Part shown: positions 51,245-59,930 of the stretch, piece after piece
Layout of the letters: every line of letters begins with the position of its first letter
Numbering within the stretch: position 1 is the stretch's first letter
Source: Streptomyces griseus
GTDB taxonomy: Bacteria > Actinomycetota > Actinomycetes > Streptomycetales > Streptomycetaceae
Length of the DNA stretch: 64,000 nucleotides
Reading direction: 5' to 3'
Assembly (NCBI RefSeq): GCF_900460065.1
Contig: NZ_UAVD01000032.1
Span: 62,001-126,000 of the forward strand
The notes under the pieces: model-generated
Databases searched by the model: none
The model's input: only the letters and a program-made list of their open reading frames with translations
Told to the model about the DNA's origin: nothing
Position numbers and translations under genes: made by a program

Positions 51245-51868
51245 TCAGGCGCGGGGCGCGCAGCCCAGCACATGCGCCTTCACCAGGGCTCCGATCCCCG
51301 GGTCCTCGGCGAGGAACGCGTCGATGAGCGCCTGGTGCTCCTCCGCGTACGACTTCTGCACCGTGCCCAGCCAGCGGATCGACAGGGCCGTGAACACCTC
51401 GATGCCCAGACCCTCCCAGGTGTGCAGCAGCACCGCGTTCCCGGCCGCCCGCACCATCTCCCGGTGGAAGCCGACCGTGTGCCGCACCTGGGCCTCGCCG
51501 TCGGCCAGCCGGTCCGCCTCGTACAGCGCGGCCACGTGCGGCTCCAGCGCCGAGCAGTCCCGGCCGAGCCGGGGGGCCGCCAGCTCCGCCGCGATCTGCT
51601 CCAGGCCGGCCCGGACCGGGTAGCTCTCCTCCAGGTCGGCGGCGGTGAGACTGCGGACGCGGACGCCCTTGTTGGGGGCCGACTCGATCAGCCGCAGTGT
51701 CTCCAGCTCGCGCAGCGCCTCGCGCACGGGCGTCTGGCTGACCTCCAGCTCGGTGGCGATCCGGCGCTCCACGATCCGCTCGCCCGGCTTCCAGCGCCCG
51801 CTGACGATCCCCTCCACGATGTGCTCGCGGATCTGTTCGCGCAGCGAGTGGACGACGGGCGGGGTCAT
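51245..51868 (-). CDS. GntR-family (FCD-type) regulator beside aceE
   Basis: A 207-residue regulator. The GntR wHTH is SLREQIREHIVEGIVSGRWKPGERIVERRIATELEVSQTPVREALRELETLRLIESAPNKGVRV. The FCD ligand domain has the expected His ligands (FHREMV, EEHQALIDAF), which bind a metal and an organic acid. Its place between aceE and the E2 gene, on the same strand, suggests control of the pyruvate dehydrogenase genes (inference). Confidence 0.88.
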   Translation of the reverse strand: MTPPVVHSLREQIREHIVEGIVSGRWKPGERIVERRIATELEVSQTPVREALRELETLRLIESAPNKGVRVRSLTAADLEESYPVRAGLEQIAAELAAPRLGRDCSALEPHVAALYEADRLADGEAQVRHTVGFHREMVRAAGNAVLLHTWEGLGIEVFTALSIRWLGTVQKSYAEEHQALIDAFLAEDPGIGALVKAHVLGCAPRA

Positions 51869-51932
51869 GGAGGGCTCCTTCAGGGCAGACCGGTGCTGCC
51901 TACATCATCACGGCGGCGGTAGGCCTTCCGTG

Positions 51933-51944
51933 GTGTTTAGACAA
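51933..51944. promoter_or_regulatory. Candidate FCD-GntR operator before the gntR gene
   Basis: GTGTTTAGACAA, nearly palindromic TGTTTAGACA with 4 of 5 pairs, about 65 bp upstream of the gntR start. TTGTnTAnACAA-like sites are typical for FCD regulators, so autoregulation is plausible. Confidence 0.4.
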
Positions 51945-51948
51945 TACG

Positions 51949-51989
51949 GCGGCGCCCCCGCCCGGAAGGGTTCCGGGCGGGGGCGCCGC
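51949..51989 (-). terminator. Strong terminator after the E2 gene
   Basis: A perfect 19-bp stem, GCGGCGCCCCCGCCCGGAA with its complement, 3-base loop, 28 bp after the E2 stop. Confidence 0.88.
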
Positions 51990-52016
51990 TGGTGAGGCTG
52001 GTTACAGCCGGAGCGT

Positions 52017-53843
52017 TCAGAGGCCGAGCTCGACCTCGAACTCACCCGCCTCCAGGATCGCCTTGACCGACGTCAGGTAGCGGGCGGCGTCCGCGCCGTC
52101 CACCAGACGGTGGTCGTAGGAGAGCGAGAGGTACGTCATGTCGCGCACCGCGATGGTCTCGCCGAGGTCCGGGTGGTCGATGACCACCGGGCGGCGGACC
52201 GTGGCGCCGATGCCCAGGATGGCGGCCTGGTTCGGCGGCACGATGACCGTGTCGAACAGGGCGCCGCGCGAACCGGTGTTGCTGATGGTGAAGGTGGCGC
52301 CGGACATGTCGTCCGGCGTCAGGCCGCCACCGCGCGCCTTGCCCGCGAGCTCCGCGGTCTTCTTGGCGATACCGGCGATGTTCAGGTCGCCCGCACCCTT
52401 GATGACCGGGGTCATCAGACCCTTCTCGGCGTCCACGGCGATGCCGATGTTCTCCGAGTCGAAGTACGTGATGGTGCCCTCGTCCTCGTTGATCCGGGCG
52501 TTGACGACCGGGTGGGCCTTCAGCGCCTGGGCCGCCGCCTTCACGAAGAACGGCATCGGGGACAGCTTGACGCCCTCACGGGCGGCGAACGCGGCCTTGG
52601 CCTGGTTGCGCAGCTTCATCAGCTTGGTGATGTCGACCTCGAGGACCGTGGTCAGCTGGGCCTGCGAGTGCAGGGCCTTCATCATGTTCTCGCCGATGAC
52701 CTTGCGCATCCGGGTCATCTTGACCGTCTGACCGCGCAGCGGGGAGGCCTCCAGCTTCGGCGCGGCCTTGGCGGCGGCCGGAGCGGCGGGTGCCGGGGCA
52801 GCCGCCGCGGCCTTGGCGGCCTCCGCGGCGGCGACGACGTCCTGCTTGCGGATGCGGCCGCCGACGCCGGTGCCCTTGACCGCGCTCAGGTCCACGTTGT
52901 TCTCGGACGCGAGCTTGCGGACCAGCGGCGTGACGTACGCGCCGTCGTCACCGGAGGGCGCGGCCTGGGCGGCCGGCGCCGGGGCGGCGGGGGCGGGCTG
53001 CGCCGGAGCCGGGGCGGCGGGAGCCGCCGGGGCCTGCGCCGGAGCCGCGGGGGCGGCCGGAGCGGCGGGGGCCGGGGCGGGGGCCGCGGGGGCCTCCTGC
53101 TTCGGCGCCTCGGCCTTGGGGGCCTCGGCCTTCGGGGCCTCCTGGGCCGGGGCGGCGGGCTGCGCCGGAGCGGCGGCCGGGGCGGCGGGCTGCGCCGGAG
53201 CGGCGGCCGGGGCCGAGCCCGGGGCGCCGATGACGGCGAGCTTGGCGCCGACCTCGGCGGTCTCGTCCTCGCCGACCACGATCTCCAGCAGCACACCGGC
53301 GACCGGGGCGGGGATCTCGGTGTCGACCTTGTCCGTGGAGACCTCCAGCAGCGGCTCGTCCTCGGCCACCTCCTCGCCGACCTCCTTGAGCCAGCGCGTG
53401 ACGGTGCCCTCGGTGACGCTCTCGCCGAGCGCGGGGAGGGTGACGTCGGTGCCCTCGGCGGAACCGCCGGAGGCGGCCGGGGCCTCGGCCTGGGGGGCCT
53501 CCTGGGCCGGAGCGGCGGGCTCCTCGGCGGCGGGGGCCGGAGCCTCGGCGGCCGGGGCCTCCTCGGCGGCGGGGGCCGCGGCCTCGGCCTCGGCCGGAGC
53601 GCCCGAGCCGTCGTCGATGACGGCCAGCTCGGCGCCGACCTCGACGGTCTCGTCCTCGGCGACCTTGATGGACGACAGAACGCCGGACGCGGGGGCCGGG
53701 ATCTCGGTGTCGACCTTGTCGGTCGAGACCTCGAGCAACGGCTCGTCGGCCTCGACGCGCTCGCCCTCGGCCTTCAGCCAACGGGTGACAGTGCCCTCGG
53801 TGACGCTCTCGCCGAGCGCCGGAAGGGTTACGGAAACCGACAT
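52017..53843 (-). CDS. sucB: Dihydrolipoamide acyltransferase (E2), two lipoyl domains
   Basis: A 608-residue E2 of the 2-oxoacid dehydrogenase complexes. Two lipoyl domains are visible, each with the lipoylated Lys in STDKVDTEIPAP (residues ~1-78 and ~135-210). They are joined by long Ala/Pro/Glu-rich linkers. A peripheral-subunit-binding domain (VTPLVRKLASENNVDLSAVKGTGVGGRIRKQDVV) follows, then the catalytic domain with SYDHRLVDGADAARYL. In actinobacteria this E2 is usually labelled SucB and serves both pyruvate and 2-oxoglutarate dehydrogenase. It lies 62 bp after lpd, probably cotranscribed. Confidence 0.93.
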   Translation of the reverse strand: MSVSVTLPALGESVTEGTVTRWLKAEGERVEADEPLLEVSTDKVDTEIPAPASGVLSSIKVAEDETVEVGAELAVIDDGSGAPAEAEAAAPAAEEAPAAEAPAPAAEEPAAPAQEAPQAEAPAASGGSAEGTDVTLPALGESVTEGTVTRWLKEVGEEVAEDEPLLEVSTDKVDTEIPAPVAGVLLEIVVGEDETAEVGAKLAVIGAPGSAPAAAPAQPAAPAAAPAQPAAPAQEAPKAEAPKAEAPKQEAPAAPAPAPAAPAAPAAPAQAPAAPAAPAPAQPAPAAPAPAAQAAPSGDDGAYVTPLVRKLASENNVDLSAVKGTGVGGRIRKQDVVAAAEAAKAAAAAPAPAAPAAAKAAPKLEASPLRGQTVKMTRMRKVIGENMMKALHSQAQLTTVLEVDITKLMKLRNQAKAAFAAREGVKLSPMPFFVKAAAQALKAHPVVNARINEDEGTITYFDSENIGIAVDAEKGLMTPVIKGAGDLNIAGIAKKTAELAGKARGGGLTPDDMSGATFTISNTGSRGALFDTVIVPPNQAAILGIGATVRRPVVIDHPDLGETIAVRDMTYLSLSYDHRLVDGADAARYLTSVKAILEAGEFEVELGL

Positions 53844-53905
53844 GGTTTCAGTTGCTCCTTACGAAATTGCGGAAGTGGTCGGTCGTCGCGCCCGGGACCG
53901 GGGGA

Positions 53906-55294
53906 TCAGTCGTGGGCGTGGAGAGGCTTGCCGGCCAGCGCCAGGTGAGCCTCGCCCATCGCCTCGTTCTGCGTCGGGTGTGCGTGGATGAGCTGGGCGA
54001 CCTCGGAGGGCAGCGCCTCCCAGTTGTAGATCAGCTGGGCTTCGCCGACCTGCTCGCCCATGCGGTCGCCCACCATGTGGACGCCGACCACGGCACCGTC
54101 CTTGACCTGGACGAGCTTGATCTCGCCCGCGGTCTTCAGGATCTTGCTCTTGCCGTTGCCCGCGAGGTTGTACTTGAGGGCGACGACCTTGTCCGCGCCG
54201 TAGATCTCCTTGGCCTTCGCCTCGGTGATGCCGACGGAGGCGACCTCGGGGTGGCAGTACGTCACCTTGGGCACGCCGTCGTAGTCGACCGGGACGGTCT
54301 TCAGGCCGGCCAGCCGCTCCGCCACCAGGATGCCCTCGGCGAAGCCGACGTGGGCGAGCTGGAGGGTGGGGACGAGGTCGCCCACGGCCGAGATCGTCGG
54401 GACGTTGGTCTGCATGTACTCGTCGACCAGGACGTAGCCGCGGTCCATCGCGACGCCCTGCTCCTCGTAACCGAGGCCCTGCGAGACGGGGCCGCGGCCG
54501 ATCGCGACGAGGAGGATCTCCGCCTCGAAGGTCTTGCCGTCGGCGAGCGTCACACGGACGCCGTCCTGCGTGTACTCGGCCTTGTCGAAGAAGGTGCCGA
54601 GGTTGAACTTGATGCCGCGCTTGCGGAACGCGCGCTCAAGAAGCTTGGAGCTGTTCTCGTCCTCGACCGGGACGAGGTGCTTGAGGCCCTCGACGATCGT
54701 GACCTCGGTGCCGAAGGACTTCCACGCCGAGGCGAACTCGACGCCGATGACGCCGCCGCCCAGGACGATCGCGGACTTCGGGACGCGGTCCATCTTCAGC
54801 GCGTGGTCCGAGGAGATGATCCGGTTGCCGTCGATCTCCAGGCCGGGCAGCGACTTCGGCACGGAGCCGGTCGCCAGCAGCACGTGGCGGCCCTGGACGC
54901 GCTGGCCGTTCACGTCCACCGAGGTGGGGGAGGAGAGCTTGCCCTCGCCCTCGATGTAGTGGACCTTGCGCGAGGCGATGAGACCCTGGAGACCCTTGTA
55001 CAGGCCCGAGATCACGTCGTCCTTGTACTTGTTGACGGCCTCCATGTCGATGCCCTCGAAGGTGGCCTTCACGCCGAACTGGGCCGACTCGCGGGCCTGG
55101 TCCGCGATCTCGCCCGCGTGCAGCAGCGCCTTCGTGGGAATGCAGCCGTTGTGCAGGCAGGTGCCGCCGACCTTGCCCTTCTCGATCAGGGCGACGTCCA
55201 GGCCCAGCTGCGCTCCGCGCAGGGCCGCGGCGTAACCGCCACTGCCACCGCCGAGGATCACTAGGTCGAAAACGGTGCTGGCGTCGTTCGCCAC
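53906..55294 (-). CDS. lpdA: Dihydrolipoamide dehydrogenase (E3)
   Basis: A 462-residue FAD disulfide oxidoreductase. FAD motif DLVILGGGSGGYAAALRGAQLG, redox pair in GGTCLHNGCIPTKALLHAGE, NAD motif IVLGGGVIGVEFASAWKSFG and the C-terminal active-site IHAHPTQNEAMGEAHLALAGKPLH are all present. GTG at 55294 has GGAGG eight bases upstream. It reoxidises E2 lipoyl groups. The 370-bp region upstream carries two inverted repeats that may control the unit. Confidence 0.96.
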   Translation of the reverse strand: MANDASTVFDLVILGGGSGGYAAALRGAQLGLDVALIEKGKVGGTCLHNGCIPTKALLHAGEIADQARESAQFGVKATFEGIDMEAVNKYKDDVISGLYKGLQGLIASRKVHYIEGEGKLSSPTSVDVNGQRVQGRHVLLATGSVPKSLPGLEIDGNRIISSDHALKMDRVPKSAIVLGGGVIGVEFASAWKSFGTEVTIVEGLKHLVPVEDENSSKLLERAFRKRGIKFNLGTFFDKAEYTQDGVRVTLADGKTFEAEILLVAIGRGPVSQGLGYEEQGVAMDRGYVLVDEYMQTNVPTISAVGDLVPTLQLAHVGFAEGILVAERLAGLKTVPVDYDGVPKVTYCHPEVASVGITEAKAKEIYGADKVVALKYNLAGNGKSKILKTAGEIKLVQVKDGAVVGVHMVGDRMGEQVGEAQLIYNWEALPSEVAQLIHAHPTQNEAMGEAHLALAGKPLHAHD

Positions 55295-55463
55295 GTCACG
55301 TCCTCCATGCATGTGCGCCGTACGCCGGGCCCCGTCGCTGGGGTGTGACCGGCCGGTCGGCTGGTGTGCGGCCGCTTTTGTCTTCGGCCCTGTGGTGGGG
55401 GCCCTGTCCTGCCGAGAACCCATCTTCGCACTTGTCGACGGTGGGCGGGACGCGGGGCCCGGG

Positions 55464-55491
55464 TCCGGAACGGATGATCGTCCGTTCCGGA
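55464..55491 (-). promoter_or_regulatory. Large palindrome upstream of lpdA
   Basis: TCCGGAACGGA and TCCGTTCCGGA form perfect 11-bp arms around TGATCG, 170 bp before the lpdA start. It could be an operator or an RNA hairpin. Confidence 0.5.
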
Positions 55492-55503
55492 GGGTTACTG
55501 CTG

Positions 55504-55517
55504 CGTAGATACCTACG
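55504..55517 (-). promoter_or_regulatory. Short inverted repeat upstream of lpdA
   Basis: CGTAG-ATAC-CTACG-type repeat 13 bp from the larger palindrome. Role unknown. Confidence 0.35.
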
Positions 55518-55612
55518 GATTCGGGCGGTGTTCGTCGAGAGCGAAACCCGCCCGCCCTCCGACGTCCCTCCGTCCCGTGCCGGTCATCCTTGCCGCTTCC
55601 GCTCGGAGAACA

Positions 55613-55646
55613 CGTACGGCCCCGGACCTATGCCCGGGGCCGTACG
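55613..55646 (-). terminator. pepA terminator hairpin
   Basis: CGTACGGCCCCGG pairs perfectly with CCGGGGCCGTACG around 8 bases, 18 bp after the pepA stop. Confidence 0.85.
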
Positions 55647-55663
55647 CGACGGAAGGCGGGACC

Positions 55664-57211
55664 TCAGCCGAGGTCGCCGGCGGCGGTGCGCTCGGCGAGC
55701 CGCACCAGGGTGCGGACCGCGGAGCCGGTGCCGCCCTTGGGGGTGTAGCCGTACGGCGCGCCCTCGTGGAAGGCCGGGCCCGCGATGTCCAGGTGCGCCC
55801 AGGCGATGCCCTCGCCCACGAACTCCTTCAGGAACAGGCCGGCCACCAGGCCGCCGCCCATCCGCTCGCCCATGTTGGCGATGTCGGCGGTGGGGGAGTC
55901 CATGCCCTTGCGCAGGTCGGCGGGGAGCGGCATCGGCCAGGACGGCTCGCCGACCTCCTCGGCGATCTCGTGGAGCGAGGTGCGGAAGGCGTCGTCGTTG
56001 GCCATCACACCGAAGGTGCGGTTGCCGAGCGCCAGCACCATCGCGCCGGTCAGGGTCGCCACGTCGACGATCGCGTCCGGCTTCTCCTCCGAGGCGCGGG
56101 TCAGCGCGTCGGCCAGGACGAGCCGGCCCTCGGCGTCGGTGTTCAGGACCTCGACGGTCTTGCCGCTGTACATGCGCAGCACGTCACCGGGGCGGGTGGC
56201 GTTGCCGGAGGGCATGTTCTCGGCCAGCGCCAGCCAGCCGGTGACATTGACCTTGAGACCCAGGCGGGCGGCCGTGACGACGGCGGCGAACACGGCGGCG
56301 GCGCCGGCCATGTCGCACTTCATCGTCTCGTTGTGGCCGGCCGGCTTGAGCGAGATGCCGCCCGAGTCGTAGGTGATGCCCTTGCCCACCAGGGCCAGGG
56401 TCTTCTCCGCCTTCGGGTGCGTGTAGGCGAGCTTCACCAGGCGCGGGCCCCGCGAGGCGCCCTGGCCGACGCCGAGGATGCCGCCGAAGCCGCCCTTGAC
56501 CAGGGCCTTCTCGTCGAGGACCTGGACCTTGACGCCGTGCTCCTTGCCTGCGGCGGTGGCCACGGCGGCGAAGGACTCGGGGTACAGGTCGTTCGGCGGG
56601 GTGTTGACCAGGTCGCGCGCCCGGTTGATCTCCTCGACCAGGGCCAGGGAGCGCTCGACGGCGGCCTTGTAGGCCTTGTCGCGCGGCTTGGCGCCGAGCA
56701 GCGCCACCTCCGCGAGCGGCAGTTTCGGGCCATTGCCCTTGGACTTCGCGTCCTTGGGGGCGAGCTTGTTCTCGCCGCCCTGGTAGGCGGTGAAGGCGTA
56801 CGCGCCCAGCAGCGCGCCCTCGGCGACGGCGGCGGCGTCCTCGACGGAGGCGGCGGGCAGCGCGAAGCCGGCCTTCTTGGAGCCGGTCAGCGCACGGGCC
56901 GCGGTGCCCGCGGCGCGGCGCAGCGCCTCGGCGTCGTAGGCGTCCTCCTTGTCCGGGACCGGACCGAGGCCGACCGCGACGACGACCGGGGCCTTGAGGC
57001 CGGACGCGGCGGGCAGCTTGGTCAGTTCGCCCTCGGCACCGGTGGCACCCAGGGTCGCGAGGACGGCGGCGAGCTTGCCGTCGAACGCCTTGTCCACGGC
57101 CTCGGAGCCGGGTGCCAGGACCGGTCCCTTGACGCCCTTGGCGACGCCGACGACGAGTGCGTCGGCGCGCAGCGTCGCCGCACCGGCAGTGCTGAGAGTG
57201 AGAGCAGTCAC
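55664..57211 (-). CDS. pepA: Leucyl aminopeptidase (M17 family)
   Basis: A 515-residue cytosolic metallo-aminopeptidase. Active-site blocks are LVGKGITYDSGGISLKP (Lys and Asp ligands), MKCDMAGAAAV (Asp) and NTDAEGRLVLADAL (Asp/Glu/Arg), all intact. The N-terminal macro-like domain is present and the length fits M17. GTG at 57211 is the best start, though its ribosome site is weak. A hairpin follows. It lies in the same order relative to lpdA as in other Streptomyces. Confidence 0.95.
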   Translation of the reverse strand: MTALTLSTAGAATLRADALVVGVAKGVKGPVLAPGSEAVDKAFDGKLAAVLATLGATGAEGELTKLPAASGLKAPVVVAVGLGPVPDKEDAYDAEALRRAAGTAARALTGSKKAGFALPAASVEDAAAVAEGALLGAYAFTAYQGGENKLAPKDAKSKGNGPKLPLAEVALLGAKPRDKAYKAAVERSLALVEEINRARDLVNTPPNDLYPESFAAVATAAGKEHGVKVQVLDEKALVKGGFGGILGVGQGASRGPRLVKLAYTHPKAEKTLALVGKGITYDSGGISLKPAGHNETMKCDMAGAAAVFAAVVTAARLGLKVNVTGWLALAENMPSGNATRPGDVLRMYSGKTVEVLNTDAEGRLVLADALTRASEEKPDAIVDVATLTGAMVLALGNRTFGVMANDDAFRTSLHEIAEEVGEPSWPMPLPADLRKGMDSPTADIANMGERMGGGLVAGLFLKEFVGEGIAWAHLDIAGPAFHEGAPYGYTPKGGTGSAVRTLVRLAERTAAGDLG

Positions 57212-57366
57212 GGTGGTGAATTCTCGCTTCCGTTGAGTTCGAGTTCGGTCGAGGGGTGGGCCGACCGTGCCCGGCGCATCGTAGACGCCCCGACGATGTG
57301 CCGGGAATGAGCCTACGCGCGCGGTTCCTGCTCCGTGACGGCGGCGGGGCCTCCCGCGCCCTCTCC

Positions 57367-57382
57367 GACCGCCGGGGCGGTC
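57367..57382 (-). terminator. Possible cobS terminator hairpin
   Basis: GACCGC-CGGG-GCGGTC, flanked by a wider GCCTCCCG/CGGGAGGC pair, 42 bp after the cobS stop. Confidence 0.4.
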
Positions 57383-57423
57383 CGGAACGGCCCCCGGGAG
57401 GCGTGCCGGCCGACGCCCCTCCG

Positions 57424-58206
57424 TCAGCTCCCGACGGCCAGCGCCACCAGGGCCGCCGTCGCCGCCGTCTCCTCGACGCCCCCGAAGACGTCCCCGGTGA
57501 CCCCGCCGAACCGCCGCACGCAGTGCCGCAGCAGCAGTTCGCCCGCGGCGAGCGCGACCAGCGCGGCGAGCGCGTGGCGCAGCGCCCCGTACGGGCCCAG
57601 CGGCGCACCCGCCGCCGCGCACAGCGCCACCGTCACCACGGCCGCGAGCAGCGCCCGCCCGGCCGGGACGGTGGACGCCACCACCGCGCCGAGTCCCTCC
57701 GGCCGCGCCGCCGGGACGCCCTGACGGGACGCCTGGGTCAGCGCGAGACGGGCGGCCGTGCCCGCGACGACCGCCCCGACGGCCCCGTGCGCCCAGCCCT
57801 CCCCGTACAGCTCGAAGAGGACGGCGACCTGGGCCAGCAGGACCAGCAGCAGCGTGATGACACCGAACGGCCCAATGTCGGACTGCTTCATGATCCGCAG
57901 CGCGTCCTCGGCGGGCTTCCCGCTGCCGAGGCCGTCCGCCGTGTCCGCCAGGCCGTCCAGGTGCAGCCCCCGGGTGAGGGCGGCGGGCACCGCGACGGAG
58001 GCGACGGCGGCGAGCAGCGGCCCCGAGCCCGCCAGCAGCGACAGGGCGCCGAGGGCCCCGGCGAGCGCCCCCACGACGAGCCCGGCGAGCGGGGCGCGGA
58101 GCATGCCGGAGCGGGCGGTCGCCCGGTCCCAGCGGGTCACGCGGACGGGCAGCACGGTCAGGGTGCCGAAGGCGAAACGTATGCCGTGGCTGTTCAGGGA
58201 GGTCAC
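57424..58206 (-). CDS. cobS: Adenosylcobinamide-GDP ribazoletransferase
   Basis: A 260-residue integral membrane enzyme that joins alpha-ribazole to adenosylcobinamide-GDP, the last assembly step of cobalamin. The family signature is RGLHLDGLADTADGLGSG, followed by IMKQSDIGPFGVITLLLVLLAQ. About six membrane segments. The C-terminal GGVTGDVFGG is typical. GTG at 58206. cobT and cobU follow within 4 kb, giving a nucleotide-loop-assembly group. It is divergent from the membrane-protein gene at 58295. Confidence 0.94.
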   Translation of the reverse strand: MTSLNSHGIRFAFGTLTVLPVRVTRWDRATARSGMLRAPLAGLVVGALAGALGALSLLAGSGPLLAAVASVAVPAALTRGLHLDGLADTADGLGSGKPAEDALRIMKQSDIGPFGVITLLLVLLAQVAVLFELYGEGWAHGAVGAVVAGTAARLALTQASRQGVPAARPEGLGAVVASTVPAGRALLAAVVTVALCAAAGAPLGPYGALRHALAALVALAAGELLLRHCVRRFGGVTGDVFGGVEETAATAALVALAVGS

Positions 58207-58294
58207 CGCGCGCAGGCTAGCCGCTGCGCCCCGCCGATAGATTGGGCGAAACGCGCCAATCACCGCGAAACCTGACGTACCGGGAGTGGGTGGC

Positions 58295-59059
58295 ATGGGT
58301 CACTGGTGGCACGACAACATCGCGGAGCCGGGCAAGCTCCCGCTGCTCCTCGCGCTGGCCGCCTTCGTCCTCACCTTCGCGATCACACGCACCATCACCC
58401 GCATGATCCGCGCCGGGAAGGGCCCGTTCCGCAACATCACCCCCGGTGGGGTGCACATCCACCACGTGGTGCCCGGGGTCGTCCTCTCCGTCGTCGGCGG
58501 GTTCGGGGCGGTGGCCGGCGGACGGCACGGGGTGGCCGCCGGGGTGTTCGCGGTGATCTTCGGGGTGGGGGCCGGCCTGGTGCTCGACGAGTTCGCCCTG
58601 ATCCTGCATCTGGACGACGTGTACTGGACCGAGGAGGGCCGCCAGAGCGTGGAGGTGGTCGTGCTGACCGTCTCCCTGGTGGCACTGGTCCTGGCGGGCT
58701 TCTCGCCGCTCGGCGTCGACGACGTCAGCGACGAGGAGGAACAGGGCAGGCTCAGCCTCATCACCACCTACGTGATCAACTTCTGCTTCGTCCTGATCGC
58801 CCTGTTCAAGGGCAAGCTGCGGATGGCGGTGCTGGGCACCCTCGTCCCCTTCGTCGCCCTGGTCGGCGCGGTCCGGCTGGCCCGCCCCACCTCGCCCTGG
58901 GCCCGGCGCTTCTACCGCCACCGCCACCGGGCCCGCTCCCGGGCACTGCTGCGGGCCTACCACCACGACGTGCGCTGGGCCGGGCCGCGCCGGAAGTTCC
59001 AGGACCTCATCGGCGGCGCCCCGGACCGCGTCCCGCCGCCGCCCGCGCCCCGGTCCTGA
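58295..59059 (+). CDS. Conserved actinobacterial integral membrane protein
   Basis: A 254-residue protein with about five to six hydrophobic segments. A His-rich motif (NITPGGVHIHHVVPGVVLS) lies between the first two helices, and acidic LDEFALILHLDDVYWTEEGRQSVEV follows. The His/Asp/Glu pattern could bind a metal, but I recall no characterised member. The ATG at 58295 has GGGAG upstream. Its last 103 bp overlap, on the opposite strand, the end of the next gene. Confidence 0.8.
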   Translation: MGHWWHDNIAEPGKLPLLLALAAFVLTFAITRTITRMIRAGKGPFRNITPGGVHIHHVVPGVVLSVVGGFGAVAGGRHGVAAGVFAVIFGVGAGLVLDEFALILHLDDVYWTEEGRQSVEVVVLTVSLVALVLAGFSPLGVDDVSDEEEQGRLSLITTYVINFCFVLIALFKGKLRMAVLGTLVPFVALVGAVRLARPTSPWARRFYRHRHRARSRALLRAYHHDVRWAGPRRKFQDLIGGAPDRVPPPPAPRS

Positions 59060-59718
59060 ACCCGCCGCCCGAGCCGCTCCCGCACGTGGCACACCGCCAG
59101 GACGACGGCGATGGCGGCCAGATGCTCACGGCCCGCCAGGTTGTCCTTGACGAGCACCTCCACGACCATCGCGAGGACCACCAGAGCCCCGGTGAACCGG
59201 GCGCGATGCCGGTGGCAGACGTACACCGCGAGCCCCACGACGGCCGCCGAGGGCCCGGTGTCCACCACCCGCGCGTCGGCGGCGGGCAGCCCGAGGAACA
59301 CCTCCGGTCCGAGTGCGACGCCGATCCGCGCGTACAACGTCCCGGCCACCGTCGCCAGATACGCCACCGCGAGCGTGCGCCACCGCCCCAGGCACACCTC
59401 CGCGACGCCGAACACCAGCAGGATCTGGGCCAGCGCGCCCCACACCGGAAGGTCGGGCGCGGCCACGAACGGGGACAGCGGGGTGCGCGCGAGGGCCGAC
59501 CAGAGCGGGTCCTCCGCCCGTACGGCTCCGAGCAGCCGCACCGGCCGGTGGCCCCAGTCCTGGACCTGCACCACCTGCACGGACGCGGTCAGCGCCACCG
59601 CGACCGCCGTCAGCGCGAGCGCCCGCGGACCGCGTCCGGCGAGCCCCCGCCGTACGGTCGTGAACAGCGGGCCCCACTCCCGGGCCGCCGCCCGGCGCAG
59701 GGCGGGGAGAGGGCTCAC
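58957..59718 (-). CDS. Rhomboid-like membrane protein
   Basis: A 253-residue membrane protein with about six helices. TGPSAAVVGLAVYV, with a Ser in a GxS context, and a later His (AGREHLAAIAVVLAVCH) are placed like the Ser-His dyad of rhomboid proteases, but the canonical GxSG is GPSA. It may be an inactive rhomboid relative. GTG at 59718 is chosen. It converges on and overlaps the preceding membrane-protein gene by 103 bp, both reading frames being well supported. Confidence 0.72.
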   Translation of the reverse strand: MSPLPALRRAAAREWGPLFTTVRRGLAGRGPRALALTAVAVALTASVQVVQVQDWGHRPVRLLGAVRAEDPLWSALARTPLSPFVAAPDLPVWGALAQILLVFGVAEVCLGRWRTLAVAYLATVAGTLYARIGVALGPEVFLGLPAADARVVDTGPSAAVVGLAVYVCHRHRARFTGALVVLAMVVEVLVKDNLAGREHLAAIAVVLAVCHVRERLGRRVQDRGAGGGGTRSGAPPMRSWNFRRGPAQRTSWW

Positions 59719-59863
59719 CCGCTCATCGCGAACAGCATGGAACGGCCCCCGGTCGGTCGGTGCGCGGCATCGGCGAGGACGCGCGCCGAGCGGCGGTCCC
59801 CCCACGAAGACGGACCGGGCCGGGGCGGAGTTGAGCGGCACCCGAGTGACACCGGTCTCGTCG

Positions 59864-59895
59864 GCTCGCCCGCTCGCCCGCTCGCCCGCTCGGCC
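59864..59895. repeat. 8-bp tandem repeat
   Basis: GCTCGCCC repeats three times, plus a fourth copy with one change (GCTCGGCC), between the rhomboid-like gene and cobT. Confidence 0.6.
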
Positions 59896-59930
59896 GGGAA
59901 CGGGGAGCCGGGCCCCGGGGCGCCGGAGCC

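Larger units (their letters stand above)
55295..55663. other. Regulatory region between lpdA and pepA
   Basis: It contains the presumed lpdA promoter, two palindromes (55464-55491 and 55504-55517) and the pepA terminator. No gene was seen. Confidence 0.5.
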
